Source: an uncultured Acidimicrobiales bacterium
Lineage (GTDB): Bacteria > Actinomycetota > Acidimicrobiia > Acidimicrobiales > SHLQ01
Assembly: GCA_938041035.1 (NCBI GenBank)
Contig: CALHYX010000089.1
Location: 1 to 64,000, forward strand
Direction of reading: 5' to 3'
DNA: 64,000 nt
Shown here: positions 1 to 7,575 of the stretch, in pieces
Position numbering within the stretch: position 1 is the stretch's first letter
Layout: every line of letters begins with the position of its first letter
The notes under the pieces: generated by a model
Databases searched by the model: none
What the model was told of the DNA's origin: nothing
What the model saw: the letters and a program-made list of their open reading frames with translations, nothing else
Made by a program: the position numbers and the translations under genes

Positions 1-17
1 CTGGTGCCTGGCACCAG
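1..17. repeat. Dispersed palindromic repeat, truncated by window edge
   Basis: The window opens inside a copy of the CTGGTGCC-T-GGCACCAG palindrome. The same core is found as a longer perfect palindrome at 5296-5328 and, with A as the centre base, as a tandem pair at 43878-43931. It lies downstream of the 3' end of the serine-hydrolase gene. The left arm cannot be measured because the window begins here. Confidence 0.6.
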
Positions 18-65
18 AGTGGCCATGGCGGTGATCTTGGGCGGGCCCGGATGGTTGGTTCCGGC

Positions 66-1460
66 CTAGTTGCCGTCGGCGGTCGCCAGCGTGACGAGTT
101 CGACGAAGTATGGCGCGGGCACGCCGACGGACTCCGGGTGGCCGGCCTGGCTCACCGACGAGGCCATCGACAGTTGCGCGTCGGGGCAGGTGATTACCTC
201 TATGCCCCAGAAACCCTGGTGGCCCCAACAGCGTTGGTCGCCCACGGTCGTTGCGAAGATGCCGGAGGCCGCTGCGTAGGGCCGAGGGTCCGAGCCAACC
301 GCGACCGCTGCGTTGGTCTCCGGCACCGCCAGCATGGCCTCGAGTGTTGCGGGGTCATCGAAGACCAGTCCTCGGGTCAGCGCCTCGAAAAAGGTCACGA
401 GGTCCGCGAGCGTCGAGACCAGCCCGCCTCCGCCGTACAGGTCGAGGCTCGGGTCGAAATTGTAGGTGTCGACCGCGCCGAAGAACTGGTGGACTCGGGG
501 CGGTTGGTTCGGCGGCTCAGGTTCGATCGATTCGAGGTAGGTGTGATCGAGACCGAGCTGCTCGTAGCGCAGCAGTGAGCGCAGTGCCTCGCCCATGGTC
601 ATTCCCGTGCGCTCTTCGACGATCGCACCGAGCAACGCATAGCCGGTGTCGGAGTAGTGGTACTGCGCGCCAGGCGGGCCGACGGGGTCGTGGTCCATCG
701 CCAGGGCGACCTGTTCGTACCTGGTCCACCGCCGCTGAGGTTCGGCGAACACCGTGCCAACGTAGTTGGTTGGACCAAAGGTGAAATCCAGGGCGCCGCT
801 GGTGTGGGTGAGCAGGTGATGCACCGTGATGTCAGCGGGTTCGTAGCCGCCGGCGATCAACAGCTCGTTCAGGTCGGTCGATAGGAGTTCGTCGATGGTG
901 GTGTCGGCGGTGAAGTCGCCCAGCTCGATCAAGCGGTAGATCGAGGCGGCGACGAACGTCTTGGTCACGCTTGCGGACCGGAACGACATTGTCGGGTCGA
1001 TGGCGACGCCGTTTTTCGGGTCTGCGGCTCCGACGCCGTGCGACCAGTCGCCGCTGGGCGATCGAACCATCACGATGTGACCGGTTGCCTCGGGGTTCTC
1101 GATCAGGTTGTTGTCCAGGGCGGCGCGCATCCCCGCGTGAATCGCATCGGTCGCCGGGGAAGTCGTTGGGCTGGCCTCGGTGGTCGTGGAGCTCACCTCC
1201 GGGTTGGGCGCGGTGCTCTCGGCGGGGATGGAGGGTGGGAGGGATGCGGGAATGGATGGTGGGAGGGGCGCGGTGCTCTCGGCGGGGAGGGAGGCGGGAA
1301 TGGAGGTGGCGCTAGTCGAGCTGGTGGTCGTCGGGTCGGTGGCGGTGTTCACGGCGGTGTCCGAGGTCTGGGGGCCAGAGCCCGCACAGCCCGTCGCACC
1401 GACGACCGTGATCGTGAGGCCGGCGACCAGGGTGTGCAGGGTGAACGACCGGGTTGGCAT
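66..1460 (-). CDS. Serine hydrolase, beta-lactamase/D-Ala-D-Ala carboxypeptidase family, secreted lipoprotein
   Basis: This is a class-C beta-lactamase-fold serine hydrolase with an SVTK nucleophile motif (SxxK), a YSD motif in the YxN position and a late HQG motif. The N-terminus is a lipoprotein signal whose lipobox ends at Cys25 (ATGC), so the protein should be exported and lipid-anchored. A low-complexity Ser/Thr/Pro linker follows, partly built from a 60-bp imperfect tandem repeat near 1207-1290. The family covers carboxypeptidases, esterases and beta-lactamases, so the substrate cannot be read from sequence. I start it at ATG 1460, because an upstream start at 1487 would fall inside the operator-like palindromes. 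It is divergent from padR and may be its target. Confidence 0.85.
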   Translation of the reverse strand: MPTRSFTLHTLVAGLTITVVGATGCAGSGPQTSDTAVNTATDPTTTSSTSATSIPASLPAESTAPLPPSIPASLPPSIPAESTAPNPEVSSTTTEASPTTSPATDAIHAGMRAALDNNLIENPEATGHIVMVRSPSGDWSHGVGAADPKNGVAIDPTMSFRSASVTKTFVAASIYRLIELGDFTADTTIDELLSTDLNELLIAGGYEPADITVHHLLTHTSGALDFTFGPTNYVGTVFAEPQRRWTRYEQVALAMDHDPVGPPGAQYHYSDTGYALLGAIVEERTGMTMGEALRSLLRYEQLGLDHTYLESIEPEPPNQPPRVHQFFGAVDTYNFDPSLDLYGGGGLVSTLADLVTFFEALTRGLVFDDPATLEAMLAVPETNAAVAVGSDPRPYAAASGIFATTVGDQRCWGHQGFWGIEVITCPDAQLSMASSVSQAGHPESVGVPAPYFVELVTLATADGN

Positions 1461-1485
1461 GGTTGGCACCTTTGTTCGGGAGGGC

Positions 1486-1523
1486 AAATATCTGAAAGAT
1501 ATATATTTATCTGGCAGATATTT
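1486..1523. promoter_or_regulatory. Paired palindromes in the serine-hydrolase/padR divergent promoter
   Basis: Two copies of TATCT-N3-AGATA lie at 1489-1501 (spacer GAA) and 1508-1520 (spacer GGC), with centres 19 bp apart. The pair is bracketed by AAATATCTG at 1486-1494 and its exact reverse complement at 1515-1523. It is a very AT-rich island in GC-rich DNA, between the divergent starts 1460 and 1542. PadR regulators commonly autoregulate from such sites, so this is the best candidate for the operator of the adjacent PadR protein. Binding is inferred. Confidence 0.7.
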
Positions 1524-1541
1524 AACGCTAGTGTTGAGCCC

Positions 1542-2105
1542 ATGTCAACCACGAACGCCACAGCTTCCGGCGGCGGCCGTCAGGACCGCACCCGGGTCGC
1601 GCTACTCGGAGCCCTGTCCATCGAGCCGATGACCGGATCCGAGCTGCGCACGGCAATCAGCGAGACGATCGGGCACTTTTGGCGGGAGAGCTATGGCCAG
1701 ATCTATCCGACCCTCGCCAAACTGGACGAGGAGGGGCTGATCTCGGGCGAGCCGGTGGAGGTCGGACGCGGCACCCGGTACCGCATCACCGATTCGGGGG
1801 TCGCGAAATTTCAGGAACTCCTCGGCCAACTCGCCGAATCGCCTCCGCCGCGCAACGCGCTACTGCTGCAGATCTTCTTCGGGCGGCAGATGGGCCTCGG
1901 CTGGACGACCGATCGCATTGACGACGCCCGCGCCAAGGCCGTGCGCCAACTGGCGCTGTTCGACGGCATCGTGGCGGAGATCGACGCGGACGATGCCTAC
2001 CAAGCCGAGCGGGAATACTGGCTGGCGACGGTGGAGTACGGTCGAGCGATGGCCAACGCAACGGTCACCTGGGCCGACGCCACCGTGAAGCGCTTGAGTT
2101 CCTAG
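1542..2105 (+). CDS. PadR family transcriptional regulator
   Basis: This 187-aa protein has the PadR winged-helix domain at about residues 14-95 (LLGALSIEPMTGSELRTAI, then GQIYPTLAKLDEEGLI) and a C-terminal alpha-helical dimerisation region of the Vir_act_alpha_C type (residues ~100-180). PadR proteins are dimeric repressors that often sense small aromatic or xenobiotic ligands. The frame stays open further upstream, but ATG 1542 gives the normal family length and lies just after the operator-like palindromes, with no strong Shine-Dalgarno, so the mRNA may be nearly leaderless. It is divergent from the serine-hydrolase lipoprotein, a likely target. Its 3' end overlaps the convergent methyltransferase gene by 4 bp. 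Confidence 0.9.
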   Translation: MSTTNATASGGGRQDRTRVALLGALSIEPMTGSELRTAISETIGHFWRESYGQIYPTLAKLDEEGLISGEPVEVGRGTRYRITDSGVAKFQELLGQLAESPPPRNALLLQIFFGRQMGLGWTTDRIDDARAKAVRQLALFDGIVAEIDADDAYQAEREYWLATVEYGRAMANATVTWADATVKRLSS

Positions 2106-2791
2106 TCGGCCGGCTCGGCGTCGGGCTTGGTGGCCGCGATGATGAACGCCGGCGACCCGGCGATCTGATCCTTCCCGGCCGAGTCGACATCCAAGCCGGC
2201 CTGGCGCAGACCACGGGCGACGTCGGCCGGGTCAACCATGTGAAAGTGGTGGTGGTCGCCCGAGTGGCGTTCGGCGAACGCCTCATGGTCGGGGTGGCTC
2301 GGATCGTCGAAGTCCTCGTCGACCAGGAGCACGCGCCCGCCGGGCCGGAGAATGCGCGCCAACTCGCCGTAGGCGACCTCCGGGGTGGTCCAGTGGTGCA
2401 TCGAGTTCACGGCCCACGCGGCGTCGACGGACGACGACGCGACGCCGGTGGCTTCGGCGGCTCCGTCGACGATCTCGATTCGGCCCCGACCCGCCTGCGC
2501 GAGGCGGCGCAGCCCGAGCGTCCGGCGCATGTAGGGAGTGGGTTCCACGGCCAGCACGTGGGCGCCGCGACCGGCGGCAACGACCGTGCCCGCGCCCACG
2601 CCCGCGCCGATGTCGACCACCCGCTCGCCGGGCCGCACGTCCAGGCGCTGTACGACCGCCTCGTTGACCTCGGAACGCCACAGGGATCGGGCGTGCGACA
2701 GGTAGCGCACCATGCCCCGCCAACCCTGATCGTGTTCGTTCCCGTGCGCGGTTGCGGGCTCGTGCGGGGCATGGTGCTCGGAGTGGCCCAT
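2102..2791 (-). CDS. Class I SAM-dependent methyltransferase
   Basis: This 229-aa protein has the class I Rossmann methyltransferase signature: motif I VVDIGAGVGAGT at about residues 60-70, an acidic residue closing beta-2 (LAVEPTPYM), and a conserved post-motif region (LRPGGRVLLVDEDF) typical of Methyltransf_11/25. The N-terminus and a C-terminal stretch (GDHHHFH) are His-rich. The substrate is unknown. The frame extends upstream into the preceding gene, but ATG 2791, 5 bp after the dehalogenase stop, fits an operon with it. Confidence 0.85.
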   Translation of the reverse strand: MGHSEHHAPHEPATAHGNEHDQGWRGMVRYLSHARSLWRSEVNEAVVQRLDVRPGERVVDIGAGVGAGTVVAAGRGAHVLAVEPTPYMRRTLGLRRLAQAGRGRIEIVDGAAEATGVASSSVDAAWAVNSMHHWTTPEVAYGELARILRPGGRVLLVDEDFDDPSHPDHEAFAERHSGDHHHFHMVDPADVARGLRQAGLDVDSAGKDQIAGSPAFIIAATKPDAEPAD

Positions 2792-2796
2792 ATGCC

Positions 2797-3705
2797 TCAG
2801 CCCCGGTTGACCGAGTCGACGATGATCTGCGCCAGCTCCTCCGGGGCGTCCTCCTGAAAGAAGTGGTTCGCACCGGCCACGGTGACGTGGGGCTGGCCCT
2901 CGGCTCCCGGAACCAGCTTTCGGAACGGTTTGTCGCCGCCGGCGGTCACGGGGTCGCCATCGCTGAAACAGGTGACGAACGGCTTGGTCCACGCGGCGAA
3001 GACCTGCCACGCCGCCTTGTTGGCGGGGACCGCCGGATCGTCGGGCGAGGTCGGCACGAGGGACGGGAAGATCCTGGCGCCCTCCTTGAACGTCTCATCC
3101 GGGAAGGGTGCGTCGTAGGCGGCGACCTCGGCTTCGCTCAGTTCGACGTTCGAAGCCCCCTGGATGATGAAGCCGATCGGGAAGTCCGGCGACTCTTGGC
3201 TGAACTTCTGCCAGTCGAGAAACGCCTGGCTCGGTGCGATATCGCCGGTGGGAAGACCGGTATTGCCGATCACGACGCGCGCAAAGCGGTCCGGGTTCTC
3301 GGCGACCAGGCGCAGGCCGACGAGTCCGCCCCAGTCCTGGCCGAAGAACGTCGCATCGGTCAGGTCGAGGTGGTCGATGATGGCGGCCTGCATCCAGGCG
3401 ACGTGACGGGCAAAGGTGTAGTCGCTCTTCTCGCTGGGCTTGTCGCTCTTGCCAAAGCCGACAAGGTCGGGGGCGATCACTCGGCACCCGGCCGAAGTGA
3501 GGAGGGGAATCATCTTGCGGTAGAGGTAGCTCCACGAGGGTTCGCCGTGCATGCACAGGACCACGGGCCCGTCGGTCGGTCCCTCATCCAGGTAGTGCAC
3601 CCGCAGCGATCCGCCATCGGTGTCATCGATATCGACATAGTTCGGTTCGAACGGGTAGTCGGCGAGGTCGGCGAACCGATCGGCCGGCGTGCGAAGGCTC
3701 TTCAT
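2797..3705 (-). CDS. Haloalkane dehalogenase, subfamily I (DhlA/DhmA-like)
   Basis: This 302-aa alpha/beta hydrolase is of the HLD-I type, hydrolysing carbon-halogen bonds to an alcohol plus halide. Visible features are the oxyanion-hole motif HGEPSWSYLYRK from residue 53, nucleophile Asp124 in FGQDWGG followed by halide-binding Trp125, a candidate acid in FSDGDPVT (Asp249 or Asp251) and His281 in GANHFFQED. The HGEP motif and the late acid position are subfamily-I traits, unlike the second dehalogenase at 28601-29491. ATG 3705 gives family length; the open frame upstream overlaps the divergent agmatinase promoter. It probably leads an operon with the methyltransferase. Natural substrate unknown; an epoxide-hydrolase-like role is a minor alternative. 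Confidence 0.87.
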   Translation of the reverse strand: MKSLRTPADRFADLADYPFEPNYVDIDDTDGGSLRVHYLDEGPTDGPVVLCMHGEPSWSYLYRKMIPLLTSAGCRVIAPDLVGFGKSDKPSEKSDYTFARHVAWMQAAIIDHLDLTDATFFGQDWGGLVGLRLVAENPDRFARVVIGNTGLPTGDIAPSQAFLDWQKFSQESPDFPIGFIIQGASNVELSEAEVAAYDAPFPDETFKEGARIFPSLVPTSPDDPAVPANKAAWQVFAAWTKPFVTCFSDGDPVTAGGDKPFRKLVPGAEGQPHVTVAGANHFFQEDAPEELAQIIVDSVNRG

Positions 3706-3814
3706 GGCGAACTCGTTTCGTCTGGTCGGGGCTGCAAGGTGAAAGACGCACCGTAGGCGTTGGCCGACGCCAACAACAGCCCCACCGCGCTCCTCCGAGC
3801 CGTAGGCTTTCGCC

Positions 3815-4645
3815 ATGGTCACCAAGGTCCTCGGCGTTCCCTATGACGCGCACTCCTCGTTCCTGCGCGGTCCGGCGGCGGCTCCGGCCGAGATCCGGGC
3901 ATCGCTTCATTGCGGGTCGGCCAATTGGGAAACCGAGCTGGGTGCCAGCGTCGGGCCGGAGACGGAGCGTTGGGTCGACCTGGGCGATCTCGAGATCAGC
4001 GCCGACGTCGAGGCTGCGCTGGCCGAGATTCAGTCCGGAGTCTCGGCGGCGATGGCTGACGGATCCCCGGTGTTGTCGCTCGGGGGCGACCATATGGTCA
4101 CGTGGCCGATCGTGCGGGCGGTGGCGGAGCGCCATCGGAACCTCACGATCGTGCACTTCGACGCCCACCCGGATCTCTATGACGAACTCGACGGTGACCG
4201 CTTCTCCCACGCCTGCCCCTTCGCCCGCATCATGGAAGAGGGGCTCGCCGCCCGGTTGATCCAGGTAGGCATCCGTACGATCACGCCGCATCAGCGCGAC
4301 CAGGCCGACCGGTTCGGTGTCGAGGTCCTCGAGCTGCGCACCTGGGATGGCGAGATCCCGGCGGTGGCGGGCCCGGTGTACGTGTCGATCGATCTCGATG
4401 CGCTCGACCCCGCGTTTGCTCCGGGGGTATCGCACTACGAACCCGGCGGTATGACGACCCGCCAGCTCATCGACTCGATCCATTCGCTTCGTCCCGGCGG
4501 CGCGGCGAACCTTGACGGCGCTGCTCGCCTGGTCGGGGCCGACATCGTCGAGTTGAACCCGACCCGCGATGTGGGCGACGTGACGGCGATGGTCGGTGCC
4601 AAGCTGACGCGCGAACTCCTCGGGCTGCTCTCGGGTACGGGCTAG
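3815..4645 (+). CDS. Agmatinase/arginase family (ureohydrolase)
   Basis: This 276-aa ureohydrolase carries the binuclear Mn site: GGDH (His93), DAHPD (Asp116, His118, Asp120) and SIDLDALDP near residue 205. The family hydrolyses agmatine, arginine, guanidinobutyrate or related guanidino compounds, releasing urea. The length and the FDAHPDLY context look more like agmatinase than arginase, but exact substrate assignment from sequence is unreliable in this family. It is divergent from the haloalkane dehalogenase, and a GTG-started histidine-phosphatase-like gene follows 13 bp downstream. Confidence 0.85.
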   Translation: MVTKVLGVPYDAHSSFLRGPAAAPAEIRASLHCGSANWETELGASVGPETERWVDLGDLEISADVEAALAEIQSGVSAAMADGSPVLSLGGDHMVTWPIVRAVAERHRNLTIVHFDAHPDLYDELDGDRFSHACPFARIMEEGLAARLIQVGIRTITPHQRDQADRFGVEVLELRTWDGEIPAVAGPVYVSIDLDALDPAFAPGVSHYEPGGMTTRQLIDSIHSLRPGGAANLDGAARLVGADIVELNPTRDVGDVTAMVGAKLTRELLGLLSGTG

Positions 4646-4658
4646 CGGAGCTTCATTC

Positions 4659-5249
4659 GTGAGCCTGTTGCGCTACGTCTCCCATGCCGAGGTCGACATC
4701 GACCCCGATGTAGCTGTGCCCCGGTGGTCGCTGAGCGAGGTCGGCCGGCGCCGAGCCACCGAGATGCTGGCCCAGCCGTGGGTGCGGGCGACGACGGCGA
4801 TCATCTCCAGTGCCGAGACCAAGGCGCTCGAGGCGGCGGAGATTCTGGGCGAAGCGGTCGGCGTCTCCGTCGAGGTGCGCAAGGCGACCGGTGAGACCGA
4901 CCGCAGCGCAACCGGGTATGTACCCCATGCTCGCCATGAGGAACTCGCCGATCTGTTCTTTGCCCACCCGGAACATTCGGCGCACGGCTGGGAACGAGCC
5001 GTCGATGCCCAGACCCGGATCGTCACCGCCCTGGCCGACGTACTCGCCGCCCCGTCAGCCGATCGATCGGGGGCAGTCGTCGTGGTGGGGCACGGGGGAG
5101 TGGGGGCGCTGCTCTGGTGTCACCTCACCGGCGCCGATATCGACCGCCGCCACGACCAACCCGGCGGCGGGCATTACTGGTGCTGGGACCGCGGATCCGG
5201 CGAGATGCTCCACGGCTGGCGGCCCATCGACGACATCGAGTCGACCTGA
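4659..5249 (+). CDS. Histidine phosphatase superfamily protein with altered RHG motif
   Basis: The fold is suggested by the N-terminal VSHAE motif followed by LSEVGRRRATEML, a middle segment SSAETKALEAAEIL, and the late VVVGHGGVGALL motif with the second histidine. The canonical RH(G/A)E motif starts with a catalytic Arg; here residue 8 is Ser (S8-H9), so phosphatase activity may be altered or lost. GTG 4659 puts the motif at the N-terminus as usual. The gene is 13 bp downstream of the agmatinase-family gene and probably cotranscribed. Confidence 0.8.
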   Translation: MSLLRYVSHAEVDIDPDVAVPRWSLSEVGRRRATEMLAQPWVRATTAIISSAETKALEAAEILGEAVGVSVEVRKATGETDRSATGYVPHARHEELADLFFAHPEHSAHGWERAVDAQTRIVTALADVLAAPSADRSGAVVVVGHGGVGALLWCHLTGADIDRRHDQPGGGHYWCWDRGSGEMLHGWRPIDDIEST

Positions 5250-5295
5250 GCAACCCAACCAAAGACCGTCCTACGAGCCCCGCCGCCGCCCCGAA

Positions 5296-5328
5296 TGGTC
5301 ACTCTGGTGCCTGGCACCAGAGTGACCA
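5296..5328. repeat. 33-bp perfect palindrome between convergent genes
   Basis: A perfect inverted repeat with 16-bp arms (left arm TGGTCACTCTGGTGCC) flanks one central T at 5312. It sits between the convergent histidine-phosphatase-like and aldo/keto reductase genes, where it could act as a bidirectional terminator. It shares its core with copies at 1-17 and 43878-43931, so it is more likely a dispersed palindromic element than a one-off terminator. Confidence 0.85.
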
Positions 5329-5378
5329 CGCTGGCGACGTAGCCGGGCTGAGGTGGGGTTCGTACGACGAGGGCGGGG

Positions 5379-6353
5379 TTAGAACGACGGGGCGCGGCGG
5401 CTGTAGGGCTCTTCGAGGTGGGCCCGTTCGTCGTCGGTCAGTTCGAGTTCGAGGCTGTCGACCGCGTCGGTGATGTGGTGCACCTTCGTCGCGCCGATGA
5501 TCGGTGAGGCGACCACCGGGTTCGCGGCGACCCAGGCGAGCGCCACATGGGCCATGGGCACCTCCCGGCCGGCGGCGACCTCGGCTACCCGTTCGACGAT
5601 CGGTCGGTCGCGGCCCTCCTCAAAGCGCTCGGCCAACCGGCCGTCGTTCTGCGAACGGTCGGTGGACTCGTCCCACCCACGGGTAAGCACTCCTCGCGCC
5701 AGCGGACTCCACGGGATCGACCCGACGCCCTGGTCGGCGCACAGCGGGAACATCTCCCGCTCGTCCTCTCGCTGCAGCAGCGAATACTGGTTCTGCATCG
5801 AGATGAACTTGGTCCAGCCGTTGATCTCGGCGGTGTACTGCGCCTTGCTGAACTGCCACGCCCACATCGACGACGCCCCGATGTAGCGCACCTTCCCTGA
5901 CTGCACGACGTCGTGCAGGGCGCGCATGGTTTCCTCGATCGGCGTGCGCTCGTCGAACCGGTGGATTTGGTAGAGGTCGATGTAGTCGGTGCCGAGCCGA
6001 CGCAGGCTGTTGTCGACCTCGGTCATGATTGCCTTGCGCGAGAGTCCGATCGAGTTGCGGGCCCGGCCGCGCATGGGGAAGAACACCTTCGTCGCCACCA
6101 CCACCTCGGCCCGGTCGGCCATGTCGGTGAGCGCTCGCCCGATGATCTCCTCGCTGAGCCCGGCGGCATAGGCGTTCGCCGTGTCGAAAAAGTTGATGCC
6201 GAGCTCCAGGGCCTTCTCGATGAGGCTGCGGCTGGCCACCTCGTCGATCGTCCAGTCACCGTCGACGCCCGTCGCCGGGCCAAAACTCATGCAGCCCAGA
6301 CACACGCGCGAAACATCGAGTCCGGAGTGGCCGAGACGGGTGTATTTCATCAT
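5379..6353 (-). CDS. Aldo/keto reductase
   Basis: This 324-aa NADPH-dependent aldo/keto reductase is of the Tas/YhdN-like group. Catalytic residues are visible as DTANAY (Asp and Tyr), ATKVFF (Lys) and YQIHRFD (His), and the C-terminal cofactor-binding region includes ASPIIGATK. It reduces aldehydes or ketones; the substrate is not predictable. The start is ATG 6353 (a second ATG follows immediately). It is divergent from the DUF1214 gene across 92 bp. Confidence 0.9.
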   Translation of the reverse strand: MMKYTRLGHSGLDVSRVCLGCMSFGPATGVDGDWTIDEVASRSLIEKALELGINFFDTANAYAAGLSEEIIGRALTDMADRAEVVVATKVFFPMRGRARNSIGLSRKAIMTEVDNSLRRLGTDYIDLYQIHRFDERTPIEETMRALHDVVQSGKVRYIGASSMWAWQFSKAQYTAEINGWTKFISMQNQYSLLQREDEREMFPLCADQGVGSIPWSPLARGVLTRGWDESTDRSQNDGRLAERFEEGRDRPIVERVAEVAAGREVPMAHVALAWVAANPVVASPIIGATKVHHITDAVDSLELELTDDERAHLEEPYSRRAPSF

Positions 6354-6445
6354 GTGCTCCTCGTTCGACCGGCGTCATCTGGATCGCTCGCAGGCGACAC
6401 CGCGATGATGGGTCGATACTAGGCACGACGGGGGAGACGGTTTCG

Positions 6446-7555
6446 ATGGACGACGAGCGACACCAGGCGGTCGTGAACGGCGAGGCGTGGGTCGACTTCT
6501 GTGATCAGCTGAAGGCCAGCGGTCAACTCATCGTCGACAACAGCGAGTCCGATCTCGACCGGCTCGAGGGTTTCCGCTACCTGAGCCGACTCACCCGCGG
6601 CGGCCTGCAGAACTTCATCGAGAACTCCGCCACGCCGTTCTCGGAGATCCTGCCGATACCGCACAACCTGAAGATCGGCTGCGACAACCCCGACGCGTAC
6701 TACCAGAACGTGTCGGTCGACCCGACCTACACCTACCGCATTCACGGGCCGCGAGGGACCGTGAACTTTCTGAGCGTGGGCGCCTACTCCGGCGGGTTCG
6801 CCGCCGGCGCCGCCAAGCCGGGAGCCCAGGGGAACATCACCGACAACGACCCGAGCGCTGACGGCTACGTCGATATCATCGCCAGCGTCGAAGAGCCCGA
6901 CCGGCTCGAGCCCGGTCAGCGGTGGCTGCGCATGGAGGCCGAAACCTCGACCGTCATCATTCGCAACTTCTATCTGGACCGGACCGCCGAGTATCCCTCG
7001 AACCTGGTGCTCGAATGCCTGGACGCTCCGACGCCGGGCCCCGGGCCACTGACCTCGGAGGTGCTCGGACGAGGGCTCACGATGAGCGGGTACTACGTGC
7101 AGGGGATCGTGGAGATGTTCCTGGGTTGGTTGCGCGATTTCCGGGAGCGCCCAAACACCCTCGAGTTTCTCCCCCGCAACGACGGGGCCGATGGCTGGGG
7201 CGACCCCAACCAGCTGTTTCGCCATGGCTGTTGGAGCCTTGAACCGGGACAGGCGCTCGTCGTCCACGTGCCAGCGATCGATGCGTATTACTGGAACTTT
7301 CAGTTGAACAACATGTGGGAGGAATCGCTCGACTACCGCTGGCTGCCCGTCACCGTCAACAAACACACCGCGACGTATGAGCCCGATGGCTCGGCCCGGC
7401 TGGTCATCGCCGCGACCGACCCCGGGTGGGGGAACTGGATCGATACCGCAGAGCACTCCCACGGCACGTGGGGTCTGCGGTACAACCAGGTCGTCGAGGA
7501 CATCGCCCCCACCATCACCCTGGTGGAGGCGAACGAACTCGCCGGACTGGCCTAG
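6446..7555 (+). CDS. DUF1214 domain-containing protein
   Basis: This 369-aa protein ends in a recognisable DUF1214 domain (about residues 245-355) with the characteristic YYWNFQLNNMWEESLDYR block and the downstream pattern DPGWGNWIDTAEHSHG. The N-terminal half is the companion region often seen with DUF1254/1214 proteins. The molecular function of the family is not established; members are frequent near steroid, lipid and xenobiotic catabolic genes in actinobacteria. No signal peptide is evident. ATG 6446 is the first good start, and the gene ends 20 bp before the convergent giant repeat protein. Confidence 0.85.
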   Translation: MDDERHQAVVNGEAWVDFCDQLKASGQLIVDNSESDLDRLEGFRYLSRLTRGGLQNFIENSATPFSEILPIPHNLKIGCDNPDAYYQNVSVDPTYTYRIHGPRGTVNFLSVGAYSGGFAAGAAKPGAQGNITDNDPSADGYVDIIASVEEPDRLEPGQRWLRMEAETSTVIIRNFYLDRTAEYPSNLVLECLDAPTPGPGPLTSEVLGRGLTMSGYYVQGIVEMFLGWLRDFRERPNTLEFLPRNDGADGWGDPNQLFRHGCWSLEPGQALVVHVPAIDAYYWNFQLNNMWEESLDYRWLPVTVNKHTATYEPDGSARLVIAATDPGWGNWIDTAEHSHGTWGLRYNQVVEDIAPTITLVEANELAGLA

Positions 7556-7575
7556 AGCGGCCTATCGAGACCTCG

